Source of the DNA: Stictocephala bisonia
Lineage: Eukaryota; Arthropoda; Insecta; Hemiptera; Membracidae
Length of the DNA: 64,000 nt
Reading direction: 5' to 3'
Assembly: GCA_035578905.1 (NCBI GenBank)
Contig: JAQJVL010000082.1
Coordinates: 2,330,650-2,394,649 of the forward strand
In this document: positions 33,173 through 45,100 of the stretch, in pieces
Position numbering within the stretch: the stretch's first letter is position 1
Layout: every line of letters begins with the position of its first letter
Translations under genes and position numbers: made by a program
The notes under the pieces: model-generated
What the model saw: the letters and a program-made list of their open reading frames with translations, nothing else
Database searches by the model: none
What the model was told of the DNA's origin: nothing

Positions 33173-36100
33173 ATATCTAAGCGTCCGGTTTCAGTTTAGT
33201 AGTTTCTAAATTAAGAATTTTCTAGGGTGAGTCAGCTTCCACGAGAGGATAAGCAGCTGCACGCATCCCTACATGGTGGAGCCTAATCTTCTAAATCGAC
33301 TCGAACAGAGTATAAGTGGAATTACACTTTCCATAATAACTCTTTGTTTATTATTTGTTTTTTTTATTGTTTTTATCTTTTTTTCCAAACAGGATGTTAA
33401 TTATTTTAAATTAAGACATATACATACTTTTTATAAATACAACCATTTTGTTGTAACTTAAAAATATAATTACTTATACAAAATATTAAAATAAAAAGAA
33501 CTATTATAAATTAAGTAAGATGATCATTGCTCGTCTTTTTGATTCTCCTCGATTTCGAGTGACATAATTTTCTTCTCATTGTTCCACAGGTTTATCATTA
33601 TTCATTTGTTCATTTTCCTCTTGTTCATATTCAATTACTGTACATTATTTAAGTGTATAGCTACATTGTGTAACAACCGCCATTTTCGGAATTCTCTCCA
33701 GGGATATTCTGACACAGTTAGTAGTAATTGGGAATCGTTGCTTTAATTGCCCAAACACTCTCTCAATGACCACTCTTCCCCTAGCATAACTGATAGTTTT
33801 TTTAAATCTTTATGTGGGTACAGTCCAATGCTCCAATCACATCAGGAAGACGGTAAAGTATATTTGCAGTGAGCCTTTTCTACAATTTTGGCCATACGTA
33901 ATTAAGTTTTGCACACCTTAGTTCGATGGACTCCAGAATCTTCTCCAACTCCACTTCAGAACCCTGGATCCCCAATGAATCATAAAAAAAAGCTCCATTT
34001 GTGAACAAATTCAGTCACAACAAAGATTTTTTTGCTCTGTAATGGAAATTTAGATTTTAAATGATTCAATTCCACATTAAAAAGGTATTACAAAATATGT
34101 GAAATTAAATTCACGCTCAAGTGCCACTCTATATCATAGTTCATATTTTCGTTCTTAAATCTAAATAACTGTTTACATTTATTAGGAGGAATTTGCCGCC
34201 GTTCACTTTATACTTTCCTCTCATGAACGATCATTAATATCACAACAGCAGAAACTAGATGAAAAAACTAGCATTCCCCCTACTAGATTAAAAATTGTTA
34301 TGAATATTCTAAACCTGCTAAGTATTTTTTACCTTTATTCACACCCAAAACCTAGTATTTTCTATCCTGTCCGGATCAGTTAAGAATTTGCTACAGGAAG
34401 TAGAATATTCTAACTTTTATTCACTTAAAAGCTAGAATATTCTTGAAAATAGGTGAGTATTAGAATATTCTTGTTTTTATTCACTTCATTCCTTAGAATA
34501 GAAGTGTTTTCCAATCTTATCCATGTTTCAATAATCCATTATTTAAAAGTAAGAGATGAAATAAACTAAGTTAATATATTATTTAATAATATTTCAAACC
34601 TATGGCAGTCTAATGACAATATTACAGATCATAATAACATTTTAAAAAGTAATTACAAAGGATAAAATATATGACAAATGTCGTAGCTCATATAGTTTAA
34701 TTCAAACAACTTCTGATCCAATAAATAAAAATCCAATCTAGACCTATTGCTTATGGGTCATAGATGACCTCTAAAGGGCTCAAATCTCCAATTAAACTGT
34801 TAGGAGTCAATCTGCATTAAAGATTGATCGGGGGGGGGGTTACGTATTCAGATTTTCCAAGATTATTTATTTGATGGGGAGACTTTATAAATTGTCTTAC
34901 ATCTGAATATGTATTTGCAGGATGCATATTCTGCCTTTTTGTACCTTCTATAAGGAATGGTCTGGTATTCTGGGACAGTCATAAAAGACACAAATGAAAT
35001 TCAGCTCTTTTAATACAAAAAAAGTAAAAGAATCATGACATACACAGACGCCTGTGTCACTATTATATCAACACAGTATGTTGTTTGTCGTTAAACATAT
35101 TATTCATAGTTATATATGTAATTTTTAAAGTTATCTATTACATCCAATAAAGTAAAATGTTTAAAAAAATTTAACTTTATTCTTTGGTGTATTCTTTGGT
35201 TGTTTAGTTATGAGTCGTCAGTAGGCTAATAGACAATTTTTAGGTTTTAAATAACAGCCGATTAAGTTGAAACCAAAACAGTGGAAATGAAAAACCAATT
35301 TGATGGCTCTATATAAAGAGAGAATTTATTTTCTCTTTTTTCTTGTACACAATTACAAACAAATTACAAAATGCTCATGTAGGCTACATAATAACTGTAT
35401 ATACAATATCTTGTGAAAAATAATTAAATGTATTTAATCATATGAAACAACAAAAATACTTAGGCTAATATAAAATCGGCAGCTTAGTTGGTCCCACCTT
35501 CATAAGCTAAAGGTTCTCAGTTCGATCCCAATAACAGTCGTAACACATTTTGAAAAGGATCAGCTGAAAACTACCGGCTGTTCATTTGTCATTGGACTAT
35601 TAATTAATGACACTTTCTAAGGAATAGTCTGCCTTAGTTTGTAACAATGTCTACATTCGCTCATCTACACTCATCACACTCGTTCGAAATCCATATTCGC
35701 CCATATCTTGACGATCGGCATCTTAAGAATAAATAAAAATAAAATAGAAAATAAGGGTCTCAAAAGCTGTAGCCTAATTTGAGGTTCCATAACTCTGAGA
35801 TTTAAAAATGTAATTTATTGTAGCGTTCAGATTGAAATGTATAAGATATAACTTAAAAGTGCTATTTAATAAATATTAACATATTGTATAAAACTATAAT
35901 ATCCAAAACATTAAATTTAATGTGTACTGTAAAACATTTAAATAGATTAACCAGAAAAAACAAATAAAGGCTCAATAAATATAAATTTAAAGTAATCACC
36001 AACAACTCTAATTATAATTAAGAAACAATGTTTTAAATTTATTTTCACGTTTCAATATGAAATAAAAATTCAACATTATCTAATTCTAATACAACAAACC

Positions 36101-39100
36101 AAGTTTTTAATTAGTTTATTTACAGTATAATTGTGTTTGCTGTGTGTTTTGTTATGTCACTTGAAAATGCCTAAAATAAACAGTTTTGATGTAATATAAA
36201 ACAACCAACAAAATAGAACAAATTTTTTTTTTGTTAATTTGATTTTACTGACTGGCCATGACAACACTCAGTTGAACTCTATGTGTCCAAAACATCCTTG
36301 AGGCTCAAACACGTAACACTTGAGAAACAGGGTTTAACTGGTCGAGTGTGAGTTTAGTCACACAGTCAAGAATTATATGCTGCTTTCAGCAACCTTAGAA
36401 AATGGGCATTATAGTTGTATAAAAAATGTAGGTTGTAAAGCCTGTTTGTAAATCTAGTACATTTGACCACTGGATCACACACTCCAACGTATAAGAAAAC
36501 AAATGGAGCTCTTAAGCAAAGGGTATATTCTGGAACTCTTAGAATAATGCTGAACCAGCATGGCCATGAAGCACTCTGTAAAAAAATTGCAAGTCAGTCA
36601 CAGCTTGACAAGATAGTATGGTTGATAAATTCAGTTTAGTTTTCACCTCACCAAGCTCCAGAAACTTCCACTCCATCCATTTACAATTATTTTCTGAACA
36701 GCCTCGACAACTGCATGTAGGTACACCCTGTCCCTACTGCAAATACTAGTTTGGCATACTTAAGGTGACTTTGAACCAAGGACTTTTACAATATTAACCA
36801 AGCGTGTTTGATATTGAAATATCTGGTGATCCACATGATGAGACCCCAATTCCTCCTAGCTTTTGAAACACAATTTCAAAAGAGATCAACTTGGAGTCTA
36901 CGAGGATACCAAGATAACGGACAGTATGCTCTCTTTGGATTCTACAGCCACTAATGTCATAAAAGAATGACGGATTAGTTTTGCATGTGAACAAAATCAC
37001 TATTGTTTTGCAAAACTTCAGCGGCATGTCATTGTCTTTAGCCCACCTCAGAGCCAAATGAATAAAATATTGATGAGTTAGATGGTCTCTTTTATCAGAA
37101 ATCTGCATAGGTACTTAAATATCGTCAGCATAGAGCTGAACTGCATAGTTCAGGAAGATATTAATTATGTCATTACTAAATAATAAGAAAAACAAAGGTC
37201 ACAAGTTAGACCCTTTTGGTATTCCTCAACTTGCAACAAAGTTCTCTAAATACATACAACCAATTCAGACTTGAAACAATTCAACAACATGATTATTACC
37301 TTTTCCAGGTGTATATAATTTTAGGTTCTGCATGCAATTGCATATGATCAATAGTTTTATAAACAGACTTGAAGTATTCACCGAACTTTGAACACAACAT
37401 ATCAGAATCATTACAAAACTTGTTTTTAATGCTTACTGCCAGGAGGGAAGTGGAATCATCCCTAAACTGGTTAACACATTTCCAAAGTTGGTGGCTTTTA
37501 ACCTCATATCGCTCTTAACACTGCAAGCATGCTCCTTCCTGCAGCGATCCACTTTTATAGTTCTCCTCAGGCCAGAATAAACCTCGTACTTGACTTTACC
37601 TCCTGAACGTTCAAATGTCTTATGAGCAGAATGTTTCCTCTTGAGTAAGCTTATTAAGTTAGATGAGAACCAACTAAGATACCTGGAAGCTCTGCTGTTT
37701 CAGTGGTATATTATTTCTCATTGATTCAGTATTAGCTGAATTAAAAGCCTTGACAGCCGCATTAACAGTATGCAGAGAAGAATGACTGTCCAGTTGTACA
37801 ATAAAATGGTATAATCCCAATAAATTCCCAGAAGAAAACTGAAAAAAATCATTACTGGGAGATTCTTTCAACTAACTCACCCCATAAATAGATATTTCAA
37901 GAGGAGGATGGCTCTTATTTTCTCTGACTAATGCAACACTTCTGTGACAACACTTTCAGTGCGGCCGTTCCCTTTCGGGAATAGCACTGGACTCCATTCG
38001 GACACTACTCTACCTTATCGGGAATGCTGATGTGCTTAACTAGAAAGTGCGTATATAATTTTTCCCTTGGTAAATTCTTCGTTTTAATTATTTATTTTGT
38101 TCTTGTCTTTTTACGTTTTTGTTCTAATTTGTTGAAATTTACTAAACTAATCGTGTAGACTTATGGACGGTTTGTATATAATTTCATTCTGTAGATTAAT
38201 TCCTTGAACTCTTGATTGCTTAGTAAGTGAGGTTAATTCTAAAAGAACATAACTATCTATAATAGCTTCAACTTTGAACCGCAACTCACACTGTAGCCAT
38301 TATAAATCACTGATCATTATTGATATTATTCCCCTCAGACTATAGAAAATACTTGTTAAATTGTTCACGATGTCCTCCATCCCAAACAAGCAAACGTGTG
38401 TAGTTTGCGTGAAATTAGTTCTAGACAGTGACAAAGGCTTACAATATGATCACCACTGTGATAGATGGTTTCATGCCATATGTGTTGGTATCACAGGGTC
38501 TGAATATAGTAAACTTACTAGCGATACCCGTCGCAATTGGCACTGTGGTCGTACTGATTGCGTTGTGCCGGACCAACACCCAACATCTCTGCTCCTATCT
38601 CAGATGGGTGAGATCCTGAAAAGATTGGATAACCTCTCTGGCGTACCTTCTGATTTTTCGTCCATATAGAGTGACATAGCTTGTATCAATGCTACTATTT
38701 CCTCACTTGAGCCACGCATCACAGATGTGGAAAAACGAGTTGAATCAATCGAAAAGGAGGTAAATTCGTTGCGTTCCCTCAAACCGGGCTGTTACGGTTG
38801 AAACCGTCTTGGAAAAAACTGCTGATCGTGCTCGTCGGGCCCACAACGTGATTGTGTATGGAGTCCCCGAAAGTAATAGCAAGACTGCGGACATAAGAAT
38901 CAAATATGACAATGATATTGCCACAAATCTGATTGGAAAGTTCTGTCATACAGATGGTCCTCATCACTTCAAGACCGCTCACTTAGGTGAGGATCCTCAT
39001 CTTCAGCAAAGCCTAGGCCATTTAAATTAATTTTTGATATAGTTGGGGATGTCACAGAACTTATGCGGAATTTTGATAGGGATGCTCTAGACAACGAACT

Positions 39101-42100
39101 AACCAATATTAGTGTTTTCCGTGATCGAACTCCTGCAGAGAGGCAGTTCCTAAATAATCTTAGAGAGGAAATGAAGAATACAGAGAGTGCTGGTGAAACT
39201 AATCTCACGATTAAATATCACAATGGAGTTCTCCAAATAGTTAGTGGAGCTTCAAAAAACTAAGTTACTCTGAACGCAATGACCTCTCTATCTATTACCA
39301 TAACGTAAATGGATTGCGCTCAAAGATTTGTGATTTACGAGAGACGATTGCTAACTGTGTATACGACATAATAGTATTAACTGAAACTAATCTTCATGAA
39401 GATATTGGCAATGAAGAATTGGGATTACCAAATTACACTGTCTTTCGAAAGGATCGTTCGGCCACCACCAGTCTCAAGTCTTCTGGAGGGGGTGTTCTTA
39501 TTGCAGTTGAGTCATCCATTAGTGCTGCCGAAATACACCCCTCCACCCCTCTGCCCAATGTATAGAGGCTTTGTTTCTTTCCATAAAATTGTCTTCCTCC
39601 TATCGCCTGTTAGTAAGTGGTGTGTACATACCCCCTCAGCAGCCTGCCGATGTCTACACCCAATATGCTGACATGGTTGTAGAGGTTATTGCTTCTGGTC
39701 ATGACCATCTAGACATGGTATTAGTGGGTGACTTTAATTGCCCTGAAACTAAATTGACTGACTCTGAGCTAGTGGGGGCTACTAGGGCTTCACAAATTGT
39801 TATTGACATTGCTTCTACTTGCAATTTGGTTCAGGTCAATGGAATACTTAATGTGCGAGTAGTCCTTTTGGATCTTGTTTTCAGTTCTCTCTTCCTCCGT
39901 GTTGAGCAGGCTCTTGACCCCCTTCTGCCGGTTGAGAATGCTCATCCAGCTATCACTGTTGCTGTAAACCTTGAAGCCAGTAGACGTCGTGCTGATGGTA
40001 TAACCATTAGGAATTTCAGTAGATGTGATATGTTTGATGTTTACAGGTGGCTTGCCAGAATTATTGGAACCACTTAGTTTGACCTCACTAATCCAACCAA
40101 TTACTTCGATCAATATGTGGATAGCATACACAAAGCTATACTTGAATGCACTCCAAGCAAAACTGTTGGGAGACGGAGGTTTCCCTGCTGGTTCTCAGCG
40201 GGCCTAAGACAACTAGTAGTCAGGAAGAAGATACTTCATAAGGCCTATAAAAGTAACCACAGGCTGAACGATTATGAAGAATTTTGCCGAGTTAGAAGCC
40301 AATGCAAAGCACTTAGCAGGTAGTGTTTCTCAGATTATATTAACCACATCAATTCTTCTATTCCTACCAATGTAAAATCCTGTGGGGCAAGACCAAAGGG
40401 CAGCGTGTGGAAGAGTATCTCTACGAGAGCAGGGAAGAATCCTCTCCTAAGTTAATCTGCAATTTGTTTGCAGACTTTTCTTCAGTATTTTCTTCCTCAG
40501 ATATACCACCCACTCCAATGGACACTGGATCACCCTTTCACATTACCACTTGTGTGCTGAAACAAGATGATGTAGACACCAAGCTAGCTTCCCTTGATCC
40601 TCATAAAGGAGTCGGGCCAGAAGAAATTCCACCTGGTGTCCTTAAATATTGTCATGCTTTACTGGCACCACAACTGACAGTCTTGTTTAATCACTTACTT
40701 CAACTGGGGATTTTTCCTGAGAGGCTGAAAACTAGTTTTATAGTACCTATCCACAAGTCATCTGACCCTAAATATGTAAACAATTATCGCCCTATCGCAA
40801 TCCAATCTGCAACAGGAAAAGTTTATGAAAGCCTAGTGTTGGATCAGATATTTTTTTATTTAGGAGTGTGCTTGCAAACGAGCAGCATGGCTTTTTGCCT
40901 AGAAGGACCACCTTGACAAACCTTGTTATTTATGAGGATCACATTATGTCAGCATTTACTGACGGATTGCAGGTTGACAGTATATACATCGACTTTGCTA
41001 AGGCCTTCGACAGTATTAACCATACCCACCTGATATGTAAGCTTGAGGCCTACGGTGTTGGAGGCTCCTTATTGAAATGGTTTATCTCCTATCTTACCGA
41101 AAGGAAACTCATTGTCAAGTTTGCAGGGTCAGTATCTGAACCGTTCATAGCCAAATCGGGCGTACCTCAGGGATCTCATCTACGGCCTTTTCTGTTTAAC
41201 ATTTTTATTAACGACATTGTTGGTGCCATACGACTCACCTGCTTATTATTTGCCGACGACATAGATTTCTCTGCAATTAAAGATCTGAATGACTGTCTAC
41301 AACTTCAGACCAGCCTCAATATAATTGATCAGTGGTATTCCCTAAATTGCATGAAGCTGAATGTGAACAAGTGTGCAGTGATCACTTTTAGTCAGTCGGC
41401 CAACCCAACAATTTTTTACTATGATTTATGTGGAATGGCCTTGCCCAGAAAAACTCATATAAGAGACCTTGGTGTGGTTCTCTCCGCTGAATTGCAGCCT
41501 GGCAAGCACATCGATGATGTTTGCAGAAGAGCATCTAGAACATTGGGCTTCATAATCCGAACTTCTAGAAATGGGCTTTGCGCATATGCAATGAAATCTT
41601 TATATACTGCACTTATCCGCCCCATCCTTGAGTACTGCTGTGTTTCTTGGGCTCCCTATCAAGCTGGAGACATAGACAGATTGGAGAAGATTCAGAGGAG
41701 ATTTCTGCGCATTATTGGAGTTAGACTGGGCCATGACTATATGGCATCACCTATAGATACTATAGCTGATTCTGAGGTTGACGTCCCTTTCTACAAGAAG
41801 ACAATTGGCTGATGCTGTTTTCCTGCGTACACTTCTGACAGGACTGGTTGACAGTAGTGACCTGCTGTCCAAGATTACTCTCTGTGTCCCAGGATCCACC
41901 AGATCACGGGACTTGTTCTCCCGCCGTCAGTATACCACTGCCTACGCTTATCACAGTTGTTTGCCTAGACTCCACAGAATAGGCAATACACTGTCTACTG
42001 ACTTGGGATATGACTTCTTCTTCCATACGGAAACAGCGTTGAGAAGACTTTTTTCATCATAATAACTAAAAACTGCATGTACTTTTAGCTAATTAGTGAA

Positions 42101-45100
42101 CATATAATCTATATTTAGTGTGTAGTATTAGTATTATTATTGAGTACTCAGGTAAAAGTCTCCACCAGCTGTTATCACATATTGTTTGTACTATCTATTT
42201 ATTCTTTGTTCTATTTATTGTTTGTATCGTCTATTATTGTTGTAATGTCTATTTATTTGTGCGTAATATTAGTGTGTTTTTTTTTTTTTCAGGTTAAAGT
42301 CTCCATCAGCTGATTTCACATATTGTTTGTATTGTCTATTTATTCTTTGTTCTATTTATTGTTTGTATCGTCTATTATTGCTGTATTGTCTATTTATTCA
42401 TGTGTAATATTAGTGTTTTTTTTTTTATTCAGGTAAAAGTCTCCATCAGCTGATTTCACATATTGTTTGTATTGTCTATTTATTCTTTGTTCTATTTATT
42501 GTTTGTATCGTCTATTATTGCTGTATTGTCTATTTATTCATGTGTAATATTAGTGTTTTTTTTTTTTTTTTTTTTTTTTTATTCAGGTAAAAGTCTCTAT
42601 CAGCTGATTTCATATATTGTTTGTATTGTCTATTTACTCATCTAACTTATATATGACACTTAATTATTGTTACCTAGTTCTTAATGTTCTTATAAATTGA
42701 TGTGCACATAATTGTAATATTCAATCTGTAAATAGTGTAACCGTTGATAAAATAAAATAAAAAAATTTTTAAAAATGCTAGTTGTTTGTTTCGTAATACC
42801 TTCAGTATCGAATTAGCGTCTGCCGGGGAAACTTTGTTTTTGTGCATAGCGGGGTCAGTGCGATTTAAATACTAAAAATTTGTTTTATTTTGTTAGTATT
42901 GTAATCATATACTGTAATTAGTGAAACATATACTTAGTATTATAGGTGTGTATTTTTTTAAATTTATAAATAATAGCTGGACCTTCAAATAATTATTTGA
43001 GAAAGTTTTGGAATAACAATATACAGTACACTCTTGATACTCCGACATTTACTAGTCCGACACGTTTGGTAGTCCGACGCCACATCAGATGACGTACTGT
43101 ACACTTAATACTGTATGTAATAAACCTTACTGTGTTACTGTACAAATGTTGTATAATTTCTTTGCTTACATTTATTTAATTGTATTGTCAGCCTCATTTT
43201 ATCACGGCTGATAGCGCGGAAATTCTAAGAAGGGTGTACGTAGTGCATTAAGTTTATCTTAGAAATCATAATTCTCGTGAATTGGACATTTGGTAATCCG
43301 ACGTTTTTGTTAATCCGACACACCGTCGGTCCCTTAACTGTCGAATTATCAAGATTAAACTGTAATGTACAATCAGACTTCAGTGAAAGTGTAAATGATA
43401 TGGATGATAGCGAAATTGACATGGCTCAATTAGACGTTGATGACGATACCGAAAGTGGCTATGTAGCATGGGACAGCTTTTCAGTATTTTAGTTAAGCTC
43501 TTTTTATACAGTTCTTTTTAAAATAACATGTAAATAGTGCAAATACTATTTAAATTTGTGTATAATGTGTTTTTTATAACTTTTTAATGTGTGACATTTT
43601 CATAAAACCTGCCCTACACGTTGCCGTACCCAATTATAACGTTTTAAGGTGTGACATTTTCATAAAACCTGCCCTACACGTTGCCGTACCCAAAATTACT
43701 TAGGAGCTGGGGTAAGAATGACGTTTATGCCTGACACAGCAAAAGTTTATGCCTGACACAGCAAAAGTTTATGCCTGACACAGCAAAAGTGTTAACACTA
43801 TTTGCTGGTAATTTGTGAGTATAAGGTCCAAGACATTCGTACCTCTATGGAGTTTTGAATCGTCTACAAAATTTAACAGAGAAATTATTCTGTCTCTGGA
43901 ATAAGAGCTCCATCTAGTTAAAAAGGAGCATTCCTCTCAGTTAAAGCCGGGAGCACTAAAATCTCCCAACATTACAATGTAATGTCTCATGAAATCAAGT
44001 TTTCCGCATAGCGCTTTGAAGCAAGTTTTTAAGATGGTGGATAAACTGAGGGGGCAAATATTGAAAGAAAATAAATGTCCTGTCAAAATATTGAAGAATT
44101 TTGTCCTGTTCTCAAGAATATATTAAGGGTTTTGCATCATATACTTATTTACTTTACTTGTTATATATCATTATTAAACGAGTGTTAGCACCAAAAAGTG
44201 CCCGCTTGGAAAAGGTTGTTTTTTTAGGTGAGGTTAAGTTGTTAGTAGCCTATGGTATAGGTTTGATTTTATAAGGTAGGTTACATTCGGTCAGGCTAGG
44301 TTTAGTAAGGTTACACTGATTTTTTAATTTATCTTAACCTAACAAAAAAACATACTGTAAACAGTACATTTGATGTAACACACTTAATAATGTTCCAATT
44401 GCAAACTCTTTGCCATATTTGGGATCAATCAAGACAAAATTCCCCACAATACTATACTTACACCAACAATACTAGATTTACAAAAGGAAAAATTGTTCAG
44501 TTTTTCTCATGTTCACAATTTTCCTGACTTTTCCCCAAAAAATTGTTCTTTAAAATGAGCCTATTTAATTATTGTTTAGTAAAAACAAACTTAAAAGATG
44601 CATATGTGCTATTTCCAATAATTAATAATTTGGTACCCGTAGTGAGCATTCCCTCCAGCACAAATATATGCAATTTTGTTTTATATGGTAAATGCTGTTT
44701 ATAATAATCACCTAATGGCCACTAATCGCAATTCACAGCTAAAGTAGTTTTCCATCATATCTCGAGAAATAACTGTTGTTAGATCAAAATAACGGAAACA
44801 TGCCAGTCAAAAATACTTTGGTTGTGAAATTGGCTTTTACAATTTTTTCGGTCTAAACAAACATTTCTGAAGGATAAAATACATATTTCGTAAAAATAAG
44901 CCAATTCTCAACTCTTCTCACAGTTTTCGAATTTTGAAAGGTGAGTGGAAACTCCACAAATACTGCTGAGATTTTAAAGATAAATGCCGTTTTACTATTT
45001 TGTAATAATAGAGTAAAAATAATTTATATTGACGTTATAATAAGAAATTATACAATTATGTATCAACTGACAATCAATTGAGATTGAATTTGATATAACA

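Larger units (their letters stand above)
37957..42775 (+). mobile_element. Near full-length non-LTR retrotransposon (CR1/Jockey group)
   Basis: Order: 5' UTR starting at an initiator-like ttCAGT (37956-37960), ORF1, ORF2 with APE endonuclease and reverse transcriptase, a 3' UTR of tandem ~140-bp units, and a tail of aaaataaaataaaaaa type near 42750. The complete layout but frameshifted ORFs mean a full-length copy that has since decayed. It lies in intron 1 of the MADF-BESS gene, antisense to it. Confidence 0.85.

Noticed and set aside
38428..38982. Antisense and shifted ORFs over the PHD-finger ORF1
   Set aside because: They lie across recognised retrotransposon coding sequence and have no motif of their own.
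44226..44325. Possible interstitial telomere (TTAGG) repeats
   Set aside because: Words such as aggttag recur but never in an uninterrupted 5-bp period.
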